From assembly GCA_002104985.1 (NCBI GenBank), contig MCGO01000091.1:97526-161525 (forward strand): DNA of 64,000 nt, given 5' to 3'. Below the pieces are notes generated by a model, which saw nothing but the letters and a program-made list of their open reading frames with translations, ran no database searches and was not told the DNA's origin. The stretch comes from Rhizoclosmatium globosum (taxonomy: Eukaryota; Chytridiomycota; Chytridiomycetes; Chytridiales; Chytriomycetaceae). Position numbers and translations under genes: made by a program. Within the stretch, counting starts at the first letter, position 1; each line of letters opens with the position of its first letter. Below, piece by piece: positions 1 through 13,081 of the stretch.

Positions 1-1
1 G

Positions 2-1019
2 ATTGCAGCTCGAGCCATTCTCTGCAAGGACTTGATGCAGAATCCAGAGCAATCGCAGGAAAGAAACAGCGTTAAAGTATATTTCTATGATGACAAGAGC
101 TTCCCGGTGGTGGATTGGAACCGTCTCCCGAATCCATATAAACACGAAGCTGTGAAACTTAGTGCAGCCATTTATTCTGCGAGAGACAGAGAAGCCTTGG
201 GTGTTGTCACCGAGTTTATTAAGGAGGATAACATCATGTATTTCGTGACTGTCGTTGATGGGATTGCATATGTTGTGTTTCGAGGAACAGAACCGTCGTC
301 AACACAAAACTGGCTGGCTAATGTCACGTTTGCTTTGGCGGAATTTGAACAATGTAGTTTCCATTCAGGATATTTGAGGATATGTCAGCAGCTCTTGGAC
401 GCAGTATGGCAACGAGTGTTGGATTTAGAATGCACTCAAGTTGTTTTTACGGGACATAGTTTGGGCGGCGCGCTTGCGCACACGATGCACCTGCTCTGTC
501 TCTTGACCAAGTTTGAAAGCACAAGTTTGCCCATCATATCGATTGGGTTTGGATCCCCTCCTCCATTTGGAAAGAAGACGATTGCTTTCTTTGAGGAACA
601 CAAGCTGCAAGGACGGTTCATCACGTTCTGTAACCAAGGAGGTTTGTTCTTTTGTTTTCTCTCCTTTAATCGCATTGGAATTAATCTTTGATTCAGACCC
701 AGTTCCTATGGCATTCAAGGCTGTTGAATACTTTGAACAACAATTGTCCACAACCACGGCCATCTCGCCAGATTTCAAAACAGCGCTCAATATTGCGACA
801 TTCATTCCAAAAGTCATGAGCCAGGCATACGCGTATCTTGGAACATTTGTCTTTTTCGATGCGAGTGTCAGAAATTTGATGGCTAGTGGGGAACAAGCGG
901 TGTTGTGGAATCATGAAGCAGTAAGTAAATGGATGAGCATCACGCGGTTGGATGAATGTTCGGTGGACAAGCATCACATTACACGATATTGCAAGTTTGT
1001 GGAGGCACAATATATATAA
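2..1019 (+). CDS. Class 3 lipase (alpha/beta hydrolase), 5' end outside the window
   Basis: Predicted triacylglycerol lipase of the fungal class 3 family. The nucleophile elbow GHSLGGAL lies at about 453-476. One 55-bp intron (642-696) joins NQG to DPVP, restoring the DPVP motif that carries the catalytic Asp. A likely catalytic His is in DKHHITRY near the C-terminus. The 'VFRGTEPSS' stretch matches the conserved oxyanion-side strand of the family. The frame is open back to base 2 with no convincing start before the ATG at 35, so the N-terminus is probably cut off by the window edge. No signal peptide can be judged. Substrate is inferred from family only. Confidence 0.85.
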
Positions 1020-1151
1020 AGAGTATTATTCCTTCTTTCCTCTGGTTTTGTAAATCTGTGAATCGAGAGTGCCTTATTTGCAGCAAGACAAAGTGGAAAT
1101 CCCTTGCTGATTTTGCAAGAATCTCAATCGCCTTTGAAAGACCCAAACTAA

Positions 1152-4100
1152 ATGAAGTCGCGCGAGTCAACGAGCTCTGCAAACCGAGTTAAGACCTTTT
1201 TCACAATATCAAGGACGTCGAACTCTGTCCTACCAAACAAAGACAAAGACGAACCTCAGTCTCCACAGTCTCCTCCATCCTCTCAGTCCCCAAAAGCACA
1301 ACGAAGACAATCTGGAGGAGCTCAGGTTGGTTATCCTATTCCTTTCTTTCACTTATTCTTTAATATGATTTATCCGTTCTTATTTATGCATTTATCATCT
1401 CTCGTTCCATCAACATCAAAAACTATTCTCTTATTTCATTTGACAGGGTTCGATGGTTCCGATATCGACTGGAACGGCTCCTCCGCCACTTCCTGTGCCA
1501 ATGTCTGCATCTGCACCTGCATCTGTACCCACTGCAAATCTGGCGGGACGGGACCCAGTCGCTCTTGGGCCCGCACAATCAAAGTCGCTTCTTTCTGGGC
1601 CAAACAGACGCGTACAACCCATCGCTCAAATGTAGTACATCAACATTAATTAATTTAATTCTGTTTCTAACTCTTTCCTCCCTTTCAATGCTTTCTTATT
1701 CGTAGGTACTCACCACCAGCCACAGATCGCTTCCTTCAGCTTGGAGACGAAGTATCCCTTGTTTCTGATCACGGTGGAATGCTTTTTGCTGATGGCCAAG
1801 TAAAGAAACGGGCTTATGTTTTGGGTGAGTGGAGAAGTGGGTCATGACTCATATACAAATCACCCCTTTTGAATATCCACTGAAACCTTATGAAAAATCA
1901 GACAATTGGAACCCACGTCTTGCTTCAATGGGCGATCAAATGAAGTCTGTTTTTCGCATCGAGCCTCAAATGGCGTATCGAGAGCATAAGGTTGTTATCA
2001 TGTTCAGGAAATCCGTTTTATTTATCGTTTTTTTCTGTGTCGACTAGGCTTTCAGACAAGCGACTATTCATGAAGTTGACGATGATTTGTTTTTTCAAGA
2101 CATCCTGCAACGCCCTGTGGCAACGAAAGACGGATTTGACTTGGCACATGTCGAGCAGTTGAAGCAATCGGCTATGCTGGAGGCCTATTCAAACGAAATG
2201 GATTTCCTGAGATTACGAGGAACTACTGGTACGTACGTTTACAAGAATTTGGCGTTCTTACTGTTTAAAATTATCGCAGTTATTTACGGCAGTCTCGTAC
2301 AATTGTATAACATGCACACAAAGAGCTACCTATCCGTTAATTCAAGAGAGACTTGTTATAATGAGCCCACGGCTATGCCAATCGAAATGGAAAAGAACCT
2401 TAGACGGGAATGTTTATTTCGAATTATGCCAAAGTTTAGAATTCGTGCTGACGGAGAACCCGTCCGAGTCGGTGATGTAGTTGTCTTCCGTTCTGTGGCT
2501 ACAGAAGCACACTTGAATCATGGTATAGACGGCATCTTTCACTCAAACTATGCCTAACCTAAAAAATAGCCAAGTTCAAGTTTAACAATGACACGGCCAT
2601 GATTCCAATGACTGGACAAGAGTACTTTGAATCGCCATCGAAAATCCCCACAACACTTGACATTCGTGAAGCATGTGTATCAATGCCCCATCATGGTTGG
2701 GCAATCAAAGTATTTAGAACAGCCCAAACAGCCGACTTTATCCCAACAATCCATCCTCAACACATAATGAATGCATCTACTAGCGCTCCAATTATTACAG
2801 CACCATCTCCTACTGCTACCACTCCTGGAACTCCAACAACCCCCACGCAACAGCCAACACAATCTGCCCCTCTTCCAACTATATCCCCACTTCCATCTGC
2901 AAGCGCATTTGTCAATCGAATCATTCAAGGCGGAAAGTTTATCAGACTCTACCATAAAGAGCATTCAGGATACCTTGCCTGTCCACCGTTTCTATCCCTT
3001 GCGGAATCAACGTACCTCGCTGGCGGTGTAGATGAACGAAAAATCCAGCTCTTGGAGTATCATTTCGATCCTTTGAATCCACAGGATGGAAGCTCGTGTC
3101 TCAGTCTTTGGCAGGTTGAAGTCGTTACTGATGCGATGAATGGCGAAGCTGTGGAATGGGGATCACTTATCCGTCTACGTCATGCAGCGAGCAACATGTA
3201 CTTACGAGTGAGGAGTGAATATGAGGTGTCTGGGGAGAGTGGAGAGAGTGCCGGTGTTCTGGTTGATTTGACGTGTGTTCCTGGTCCTCCAGCAAATGAA
3301 GCGCTGGAGGCAAACAGAGAAAGTGCAGGAGATATGAATGCGGCGAGAAGTGGTGGTCTGGAAAAGGATCCAACAGTGTTTGTGTTTGGACAAGTAAATG
3401 CTGAGACAGTGAGCAGTGTTCATGCAGGAGCGTATTTAAGGATACAGCATTATGCGACGGGTACCTGGCTGCATCCTGTGCGCGCGAGGGGTGGGGATGT
3501 TTATGTACCGAGAGTTCAGAGACCTGGTGTCGTAGAATCTGTTGCTGACAAGATGGCGTACTTTGTTGTGGCTAGTTATGAAAATCATATGGATGATTGT
3601 AAGATTCTTTGATGTTTCCGATCACTTAAAATACTAACCTTTTTCAAATAGACTTTTCTGTCTCGTTGGCAGAGCCAGAATTGGTCGATCGTTTCAATTT
3701 TGTGCATTCATTTGTGCCCTGGGTTTTACAATTTGTTGCACAATCGCGCAGTTTGTCGGAAGTGAAATCTGGCTTGTATCCCATCAAGTCAAAGGAAGAT
3801 CGTACCTTGCGAATGATCCTATCTTCTCTGATATATTTCTGTACCAAGTCTCAGACGATAGACCCTTTGAAACGTGAGGGGACTCCGATATTACGTAAGA
3901 TATCTGTGATAATATACACAATTTTTAAAGCCTTTGACGACAGTGCATCAAACGCTTCTTCGTGAGACTTCAATCATTGATATTATTCTTAAGTTTTTGA
4001 GCTTTCCTTTTCATCCTGAGGAACGTTTGGTTCTACAGACTTCGTTGTATGAGCTTGAGACAGGACTCTCTGGCGATGATCTTCGAGTTAGCTCGCGGTC

Positions 4101-7100
4101 ACCTCGCCCCAGACCCACTTCTATGATGAATTTCAAAGTCACTGTATCTGTTTCTGATGCCGAAGGAGATGATTCTCCGATTGTCCGTCAACGGCATAGT
4201 GACGTGATTCCAGCCTCAGTATCAAGAATATCAGCAAGCCCACAGGCGATTCGAGCGAACAGCCCTGATACCGTCATAAAACCAGTCCGTGGAAGCCAAG
4301 AAAGCATAAGCAACAGTGATGCTGTTATAGCTCTAGCTGACATAAAATCGGGAAAGCAAGAAGTCTTAGTTCGTATCTTCAAGTATATATATCGCGTCCT
4401 TAAGCAGTTCCTCTTGGGAAGCGAGCATACGAATCAGAGTCATTTAGCTGACAAGTTCATGATTATGAGTGAGCATATTGATTTGAATGTTGGCGCAGCA
4501 GATACACTCATGCAATTAATTGACGGAAATCCAACAATTGTTCAAAAAATCAGTTCCACACAGATTGAGAGCTTCATCACACTGTTGGCAAGAGATCGAA
4601 ACCCATCGTATGTCAATTTCTTGATTGCCATGTGTTGGTGCGATGGTGTTGCAATGCCTTCTCATCAATTCGATATTGCTCAAAAACTGTTAGGACCTGC
4701 ACATCCCGAAAACGGCGAAGTTGAAGATACAGCGTATCCCATACATTTGTTCAAGACGCGCCTGGTAGGAGGAAAGTTGCTGGAAGTTCTTCCTGCCACG
4801 GAAAAGATATTTCGGCGATGGGTCCCTTTACAAGAACTTTGTGTCAAAGCTGGGAACGTTCCTACACCTACAGTTCGCCCTATCAGCTCATTACAGGCTG
4901 CTGCTGAGCGGCGAAGAACCATGAGTACGAAAAAATCGGCTTCAGAGCTGTTGGCTTCAAAACTTGATGGTGGTGCCAAAAAGGGAATTCCAAACCGAGC
5001 TTCAATTGCGGCATACTTTGAATCCATGCTAAAGCTCTACAAGGCACTTTGCATGGGGCAAAACTCAAGAGTCATCAATTTGTTGCGGAATCGATGGAAG
5101 GTGTTGTCATTGGAGGAATGCTATGTTGGTTTGCGAGATGAAAATCTTCCTGAGACTGTGCGGGCCTTGTATGGAGATATAATGAGAGGTAATATTGCTG
5201 ATTTTTAATTATTTTTCTAAGGGTTTTTGGTCATAGTGGCATTTGTCGATAAGTATCCGATCGCACCTTTCATTTCCGACTATGTATTTCCGATGGAAAC
5301 AATAGAAAACCGCCCAACCTTTAGTTATATTCTAGAAGACGCGGCCATTGATAACGGAGAGGAGGATGACTCGATTTTATTGAAAACAGCTGAATGGGCC
5401 GCGGGGTATTTAAAAAAGAACTCAGTTCATGTTGCCGAAGAAACCGACAAAAACCAGATGACTTTGAGCGTTCTACGCTTAACTAAATTTTTGGTGCTAT
5501 CTGGGTATGTTCGCGAAGAGGAGCGCGTGAAAGACTTGTTCCGAATTTTGATGATGGTTTTGGATGGGAAAACCGATGTCCTGTGAGTTACTTTCAGGGT
5601 TATTTGCATTCTCATGTAGATCTTAGTGATAAAAATATGCTTGGCTTCACTGAAGACGAACGTGCAAAGACTCCTTGGGCTTTGAAGAATCGATTTGAGT
5701 TTAACGAAATGACACAGCCAATCATTTACTCCAAGATAGAAATTTGTCTCATTATGGAGAAACTTGTACAGCTTCGATTGGAAATGCGATGTTATCTATT
5801 ACTATACTATTGGCAGGATTATTTTAAGTTTGTTCTCATCTGATTTTAATGCGTTCTTAAATTTCCTTTTAGAACTCCTCGAAAGAATTTGTTGGTTGGA
5901 TCAAATGACGCCGCGTTAGGGTTTCAGAATGTTCAGTCGTTGCTTTCATCAATTTTTGATGAAACTGCGTATTTTCGACTTCGCGATGTTCTCAGTCCCA
6001 TCTTACTCGAGCTTCTTCGCTACGATAACGCTAAATTAAAACAAAATGCGATGCGACTCCTGCACAGATTGTTCAGCTCAATCGAAGAGTTGATTGATAT
6101 TTCTCAGATTTCAGTGGTGCTAAATGAACCGGATCACATAACTTCATACGATTGGATTAAGAATCAACTTCTCGTTTTCATTCAAAACGGGGTGGGAACA
6201 GCAACTGCCTTTGAGTCGTCAGAGCCTGTTATTTTGGGCGGAATCAATTTTGAGACTGCATCTACCATTAATTCCTTGTTACTTGATCTTGGGCATCTCT
6301 GTGTTGTTGGCTCGAAAACGACAGGAACTAAGTCTACGGATGTTGTGGTAAAAGCAGAGTCCTTAGAAAATGGAGGACACGTTGCGCCAGATGTCATCAC
6401 TCAAGTTGTGATAAGAAATATTGGGATCCATAATTGGGTTCTACTCATGCTCAAAAACCGTCTTTCACACGCCATCGCAAACGAATCAAGCAAGCTACCT
6501 CATGTTTTGCGAAACGTTGGACGAGTTTCGTCTCCTGGAGTGTCAGCAGATTCGAGAGCAAGTCGCGAACGCGATGAAATCGGTTCAATCGATAGCGTGG
6601 CTATCGGACAAGCGTCGGTGCACTCGTCAATGAATGACCTTTCCACACCATTGAAAACAATTCAGTCACAGATCCTTCTGTCTGCTTTTAATTTCCTGTT
6701 ACGATTTGCTACGGGTAACAAACAACATATGGCATTGCTTTTCGATCAGTTTGATTTGTTAGTTGAAAGTACAAATCCCCGCCTTTGTGGAGCATCACCT
6801 GAAGTTTCAAAACAATGTGTTGAAGTCCTCGGCTTGATCCTCTCCCAAAATATTGAAATCTGTTCACGAATAACCGAACATCATGTCACTCAAATTCTTG
6901 AGCTTTCCCACGGCCGTCGATTTGAGTACATCAGACTCTTAAAGAGTATCATTCGAGTTGAAGGGAAGATCTTGAAACGGAACCAAAGTTTGGTTCTGAA
7001 GCAACTTCTCGAAAATCGCAAGCTATACATGAATTTGACCAGTTTATTCAATCATTTTGAGCTTGATTTAATGGAAGACTCAAAGAGAGAAGAATGGAAG

Positions 7101-10100
7101 AGTAAAGAAGGCCTGGAATACATTGTGTCACCTTTGACCCTAAGACGTTCTCTATCCACGAATGTGAACAATCTTGGTAGTATGTTGGATATCAAGCCTT
7201 TCAATTCAATCAACGCGAGATATAATTCTCATTCCGTGAATTCTAATCGAGAACATTCACCAGCGCATTCGCCATCAGCACAGCGGCTTAAAGCCGCAAC
7301 AGTCCCAATTGAATACTTCGAAGACTTGATACTTTTGCTTGCAGAATGCTGTGAGGAAAGAAACTATATGATGCAGCTGGTATGTGGTTGACGTTGGCTT
7401 AGATATGCATTGATAAGTGACCTAGATGTGCCAAACTGTTGTTTCGATCAGCGAGATCCTGTCGATAATGAACTCGCACACTGCGTCCTATTCTCTGAAG
7501 AGTGCTTTTGCGACACTTCTTGTCACTGCATATATGGAAGCAACTGGAGAAGAAGACAACGAAAAACACCCTGAAAGGATACATAAGGACCCACGGGCAT
7601 GGAGCTTTTTGGAATTTGTTGCAAGACTTGTCAAAGAAGTTAAAGTTGGTCTTCTTGAAAAGAAACCCTTACAAAATGAAGTTGAAGCATTTTTGTTCAA
7701 CGGGGGGCTGAAATTTGTGGTTGGCTTTTATAAATACTGTTTGGCAGGAACGTCAAACGACCATTCGAGCGTATTTGATTTATCCAGCGATCTTCTTGAT
7801 GACCTTTCAGAGCTTTTAAAGATGTTTGAGCCGATAAAGTCGAAAATGAATATGGTCGTCCTAACAATTAAGGCGATTGGAGCAGCTGGATTTGATGGAA
7901 CCATTTGTCAACCTGATAAATACGAAACTTGGCGATTTGGTAGTACATCCGAACGCCGAAAAACAGTTGGATCATTTTCTTACAACCAAGTTGGGGAGTT
8001 TTTCGAACATCAGAACGTTGTTGCTGTGAATAGAAGCCTCTTGGATCTCTTATCGAGAATTTATACTGATCCTTCAGTAAAAGCAATGAATGCGAAAGAG
8101 TTTACGATGCTTGGTAGGTACATTTGAAATGTGATTATTCTGATTTTACTTTAGCGGAGAAGTTTCACCTCAATGTGGACAAAAGGTTGTCGCAAAAAGA
8201 CTTCACAGCTATGTGCGCCCCAACGAAATCACTTATTGAATTTCTTGAACAATCTGGAAATGGGTCTGCAACCCAAACTTCAGTTGCAACAAAACGGAGA
8301 CATAAACGTCGTGCAGTCAAGCAAAGCCAAGATAACAATGAAATCAAATATGACATCAAGACGCTTAAAATCTTGGAATGGCTTGTCACTGAAGAAATTA
8401 ATCAAGTTGATGAGATTGATCGCACAAAATATCCTGATAAATGGGCGAAAGCTGAGATGCGGAAAGTAAACGTCCAGAAACTATTGAGTGAATTAGGATG
8501 TACATTGATGGCAGAAAGATTGTTGACTTCGGAGCGTCCAGGTGTATTTTGCCCATCTTTACGTGTCCTCATCGTGTTGCTCGATGGTGGAAACAAAGAT
8601 ATCCAAAATACACTAGAAAGTTACTGGCTGGGTACAAGGTTTGCACCTTTTCTCTCTTGTATTTACTGACAGAATAACTTAGGGAGGAACGATTTTTCTA
8701 CTGTATTCACGAAACTATCAAGAAATTTGTGATTCAAGTACGAGAGACTCGTAGTCAGCAAGAAGCTCAGATTTTAAATGGCGACCCACGTTCAAGTGAA
8801 TCTAATGGGGAAGAAGGCGCTGAATCCTCGCGCGGTATAAATAAGTCGAGATCAATGTTTTCTATCGACAGCCTTGATCAACCAACCGGATCAAGTTTCA
8901 ATATTTCAAGCGCGAAAACTGTTAATCTAGTCGATTCTCCATCAGTCGCAGGTTCTGGTGGCATTGAAGATGGCGAATACAGTGCCATACGATCTGTCAT
9001 GAGACTCCTACAACTCTTGGTTGAGGGCCATAACTTTAGAATACAGGAATATATGCGGGTACAGCCTGACAATATTAAAACGTTCAATCTTATTCGCCAA
9101 GTTGTTGATTTCCTGCATTCTGTGGTATCCATCGATTCAGTTCAAATAATACCTGTTCTGATTCAAGTGTTTGACACTCTCATTGACTTATCGCAGGTAT
9201 TTTGATGTCATATGAGTTTGGCGAGCTTCTAAACAATGAATTATAGGGCTGTTCACAAAATCAAGTGACAATCTTCCAGTCAAAAGTGGTTCATGCCGTG
9301 AACTACATCTGGGTTCAAAGCTATGCAGATTGCCCAGAAGACCAGGTTCTTGAATTGAAAGGAAAGGCCGCATTATGTCTCCTTTCGCTTTTGGAGGATG
9401 ATTCGGATGAAGATACTCGTGCTGTTTTTAAACAAATGGCTGCAATGTTCGACTTACGGGCTCTACTAAGTAATTTGTAAGCAAAGAATGCAATTTAAAT
9501 GTTGATTGACTGAAATTGTTTAAAACAGGAATGATGTTCACAAATTGGTGACTGCAGCTGATGAAGAGAAACGTCGAAAATTTCAAACTCAAATCGATAA
9601 CATGGCTAGAAAGGAAACTATTTTTAAGTTAATGTAAGGACCTAAAGTCAACGTTTAGTTCACTCATGATGAATCTTAGCCATTACCTCTTTCATCAAGG
9701 CAAAGAAATAAGCAAAGAGTTTGTGAACGAGATGTTGTACAGATGGAAACTGAAAGAAGCAAAGTCGCAAGATCAAATTACCTTTGTTGATAAGCATCCA
9801 GCAAGTTTAACGAAGTCAGATATTCCCGCTATTCGAGACTCCAACGTTGAACTGGACAGCGTCGAAATCAAGAAAGGACAGAGTGAATCAGAATCCGAGG
9901 AAACTCAGCCTTTACTGAAAACCGACCCTGAAATAGTACACCATATTCGCGACTCAGAAGCTGATATGACAAAAAATTTACAGAAAGTCATTGATGAAAT
10001 CAAAAAGGAGGAGGAGGATTCAACAGAATCCCAGGACGATGAAGGAACCTCGCCAAAGGAAACGGGTTTCATCTACTCGATGCTCATTGCGACGTTGCTT

Positions 10101-12165
10101 CCATACATGAGCATCGAAAATCAGGAATTATGTGAACGCAGTGTGGCTTTCAACGTCTTCAACAACAAGACAGGTCGAATCGAAATTGTTCGAGAATCTA
10201 ACACAACTGCAGATAAACGATTGTACACAGTCTTGTTTCCTATTCCAGAAATATGTTTTTACATAAAGGACTACACAAAGGATCGCTTCCTGTGGATGAG
10301 AAAAAGGTTTGTTCATACTCCAGCCAAACAAAATATCTCATCAGTCTTCCTAGAAATACTCCGCAGGAGAAGGTGGAGGATTTCATCAATCAGTCTCAAG
10401 ATATTATTTATGAAATTAAGAACCAAGCCCGCGTAGAAGGTGAATTTGTGCAGTGCTTGGATTATGGCTGACTGTAGATTTCAGAGAATATATGGCTGAG
10501 TAAGCTGGCCCAAGGCCACAGTTATTGGTGGAGAGGAGCATATATTCTTGCATTTTTTATAAATATCGGAAATATGCTATGTATGGTTGCACCAACCGGT
10601 GACATCGAGCATGACGACTTTTCAAAGTGCCCTTCCATTGTAGATCACGGCCGAACATTGTTAGGCCTTCTACTAATCTTTTTATGGGTTTGTAGTTTTC
10701 CAACCTTTTCTGTATACTCACATTGGTTCAGCTGCTTTCATCAGCAGAATTTATGGCAACTCAGCTACCATTACTTGTGAATCGCAAGCGTGTCGAGCGC
10801 ATGGTCGAAGAAAATAATCGAATTCGCAAAGAAAATGAGCATCGACTTTGGACGGGTGGTGAAAAGGTTGAATTGAAAAGCATTTCTGAGTTGCAGGTAT
10901 GGAAGTCGAGTTTCTGTTTTCGGTTACTTATGTTTTCTTAAGTCCATGGAGCTAACTTCAAGCGATTTGATTCACGGATTTTTCCAAGAACCAAAGGCTT
11001 TGTATCATGCGCTTATGGTTATTTTGGCCATCTTTGGTTTAGAGTATCCGTCTCTTTACGCACTTCACTTGCTCGATTTCATGTACAGAGACGAAGTGCT
11101 GCAAGGAGTCATAGCTTCTGTCACTATGAATTGGAGTTCTCTTTCAAAAACTGTGAGTATCATTTTCATGCTATCTTTGCTGACGATGATTTAGGTAATT
11201 CTTGGAGTTATCATAATCTACATCTATTCCGTAATTGGATTCGTCTATTTCCGCCATGCTTTCGATGAAAAGGAAGGTCTGCACTGTCATTCGCTGTTTA
11301 GTTGCTTCCTTACCGTCCTGAGCTATGGCCTTCGGTCTGGTGGGGGAATTGGAGAGTTGCTTCAAGTTCCCGTAAACGAAGAACGAGAATATTATGGTGC
11401 CCGAATTCTTTTGGATCTCAGTTTCTTCTTGATAGTAATCGTCTTTCTTCTCAATGTTGTGTTTGGGTAGGAAATTTCCTTCTTGTCTATTTTCCTCAAC
11501 GACTGATGATGTGATTCCAGTATCATCTTCGATACATTTGGACAGCTTAGAGAGGATCGAAAAGACATCAGCGACGATTTGAAAACCCAGTGTTACGTGT
11601 GCTCCATTAACGCGAGCGAGTTCCAAAGACATTCCAGCGGATTTGAGAACCACATAAAGAAAGAGCACAATGTTTGGTACGTTTTGTTGTGTCTCTTAGG
11701 TAACGCTTTTTCTTACATCACTTCAGGCATTATCTGTTCTTCCTCGTCCATCTTGAGTTAAAGGACAAAACCGAATACACATCGCACGAAACATTCATCA
11801 GCGAATCCCTAGGAAAGAATGATCTTTCTTTCTTCCCAATCAATCGCGCGATTGCACTCAAGAATTGGGAAGAAAGCGATAACGTCGTGGATAAAGTTAC
11901 CGCTTTGGAACATGTAATGGGTGCCATGATGGACAACGTCACTGCAATGCGAATTCAATTACAAATTCAAATTGAAAATGCGGCAAGAGACGCTCAGTTT
12001 GCGAATACCAAAGTTCTCGCCGGTCAAGAAGGACGCAATACGAAACTGAACGCGGCTCTAGGGACAGCAGTCGCATTTTCAAAGCTGAAAATGAAGCGAA
12101 GCGCGAACAATTTGAAAGACAAAGGCAATTTGAGTCTATCTTCCGCGGGTTTGGGGGCGCAATAG
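1152..12165 (+). CDS. IP3 receptor/ryanodine-receptor family calcium-release channel
   Basis: Endomembrane Ca2+ release channel, 3,249 residues. Exons: 1152-1325, 1447-1631, 1706-1824, 1902-1990, 2048-2228, 2280-2522, 2570-3598, 3652-3894, 3944-5188, 5237-5582, 5627-5827, 5873-7379, 7426-8113, 8155-8638, 8683-9196, 9247-9476, 9529-9633, 9680-10306, 10345-10439, 10485-10687, 10732-10896, 10943-11152, 11195-11466, 11521-11676, 11727-12165. They total 9,750 nt with no frame break. Order: N-terminal beta-trefoil (about residues 120-330), MIR region (about 400-640), RIH helical repeats, long central solenoid, 6-TM pore domain (about 2770-3040), then the diagnostic C-terminal CYVC..EFQRH..HIKKEHNVWHYLFF zinc/linker motif and a coiled-coil end. 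The pore filter is GGGIGE (11339-11356). It is longer than animal IP3Rs (about 2,700). Residues that contact IP3 in mammals look replaced, so the ligand is uncertain. This family is not known from Dikarya. Confidence 0.93.
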
Positions 12166-12254
12166 TTTGGATGATGAGGTGGATCTTATTATTTCTCTTT
12201 TTTTATATTCTTGTTTCATCTATACATTTCTTTCCTCATTGTTTTTCTGCAACA

Positions 12255-13052
12255 ATGCCGAATGAAACTTGTCACTACGATTTTTCTGCAGAAGTCAGCC
12301 TTTGCACGACTATGGCGGCTGTGTCAGCAATATTATTGATTTTCTTGATCCTATTTATTCTATACTGTGAAGCACCCCCGCCACGAAAGTGGCAGCGAGT
12401 TCTTTCAAAATTTAACGTGACTCTCGCTATTATGGGATTGTCTTTGGTCATATTGTACGCCACTGATGCAGATATTTTGAATAATTATGAAATGATGAAG
12501 GACGAAGATTACATTATTCAGTCTATTGGTATGGCGAGTTTTCTAACAGGATACATTCATTATTCCTGGAGTCGAGTGGAGACGATTACAAAGAACTTTT
12601 CTCCTTATTTCCGACGTTTTATACACTTTCTGATGGTTGCAGTGCCTCTCCTCTGTGCAGTAGTGACTATATTGATGTCTGTTTGCTTCTTCCACGGAGA
12701 TACCCCTGTCATGACTAATACCATTAATATCACAACTCTTTTGATTATTATCATGGCAGCGATTCTGGACTTAATCTTTCTTTCAATATTTGTCAAATGT
12801 GTTCGAAACACAACAGTTGAATTGAGTGAAACAGACATTCGATTTCTTACCATCTCAAAGTACGGTGGTGTAAGTTGCTTTTTAATGATAATCAGTGTCA
12901 TTATTTTCCTCAAGACGTTAGTTGCTTATGATGAGGCATCGTTCATTGGGGTCTTTGTTTCATTCTCGGCAACACATATGACGTTGATTGGAATGAAAGT
13001 TGCGCTGTGGCGTCATAAAGTTGGAAAGAAGAAAGGACGTAGTAATAGCTGA
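12255..13052 (+). CDS. Seven-transmembrane protein of unknown family
   Basis: Single-exon ORF with seven evident hydrophobic segments, a short N-terminus carrying an N-glycosylation sequon (NET) and a basic C-terminal tail (KVGKKKGRSNS). This topology is GPCR-like (N-out, C-in), but I see no family motif such as DRY or NPxxY, so function is not assigned. I chose the ATG at 12255. An in-frame ATG at 12171 would leave 5 bp after the upstream channel's stop, and 12166-12254 is T-rich and looks like leader. An AATAAA at 13060-13065 just after the stop is a likely polyadenylation signal. A secreted or GPCR-like receptor are both possible. Confidence 0.7.
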   Translation: MPNETCHYDFSAEVSLCTTMAAVSAILLIFLILFILYCEAPPPRKWQRVLSKFNVTLAIMGLSLVILYATDADILNNYEMMKDEDYIIQSIGMASFLTGYIHYSWSRVETITKNFSPYFRRFIHFLMVAVPLLCAVVTILMSVCFFHGDTPVMTNTINITTLLIIIMAAILDLIFLSIFVKCVRNTTVELSETDIRFLTISKYGGVSCFLMIISVIIFLKTLVAYDEASFIGVFVSFSATHMTLIGMKVALWRHKVGKKKGRSNS

Positions 13053-13081
13053 GGATCAGAATAAAGTTTTTATATGAGAAC

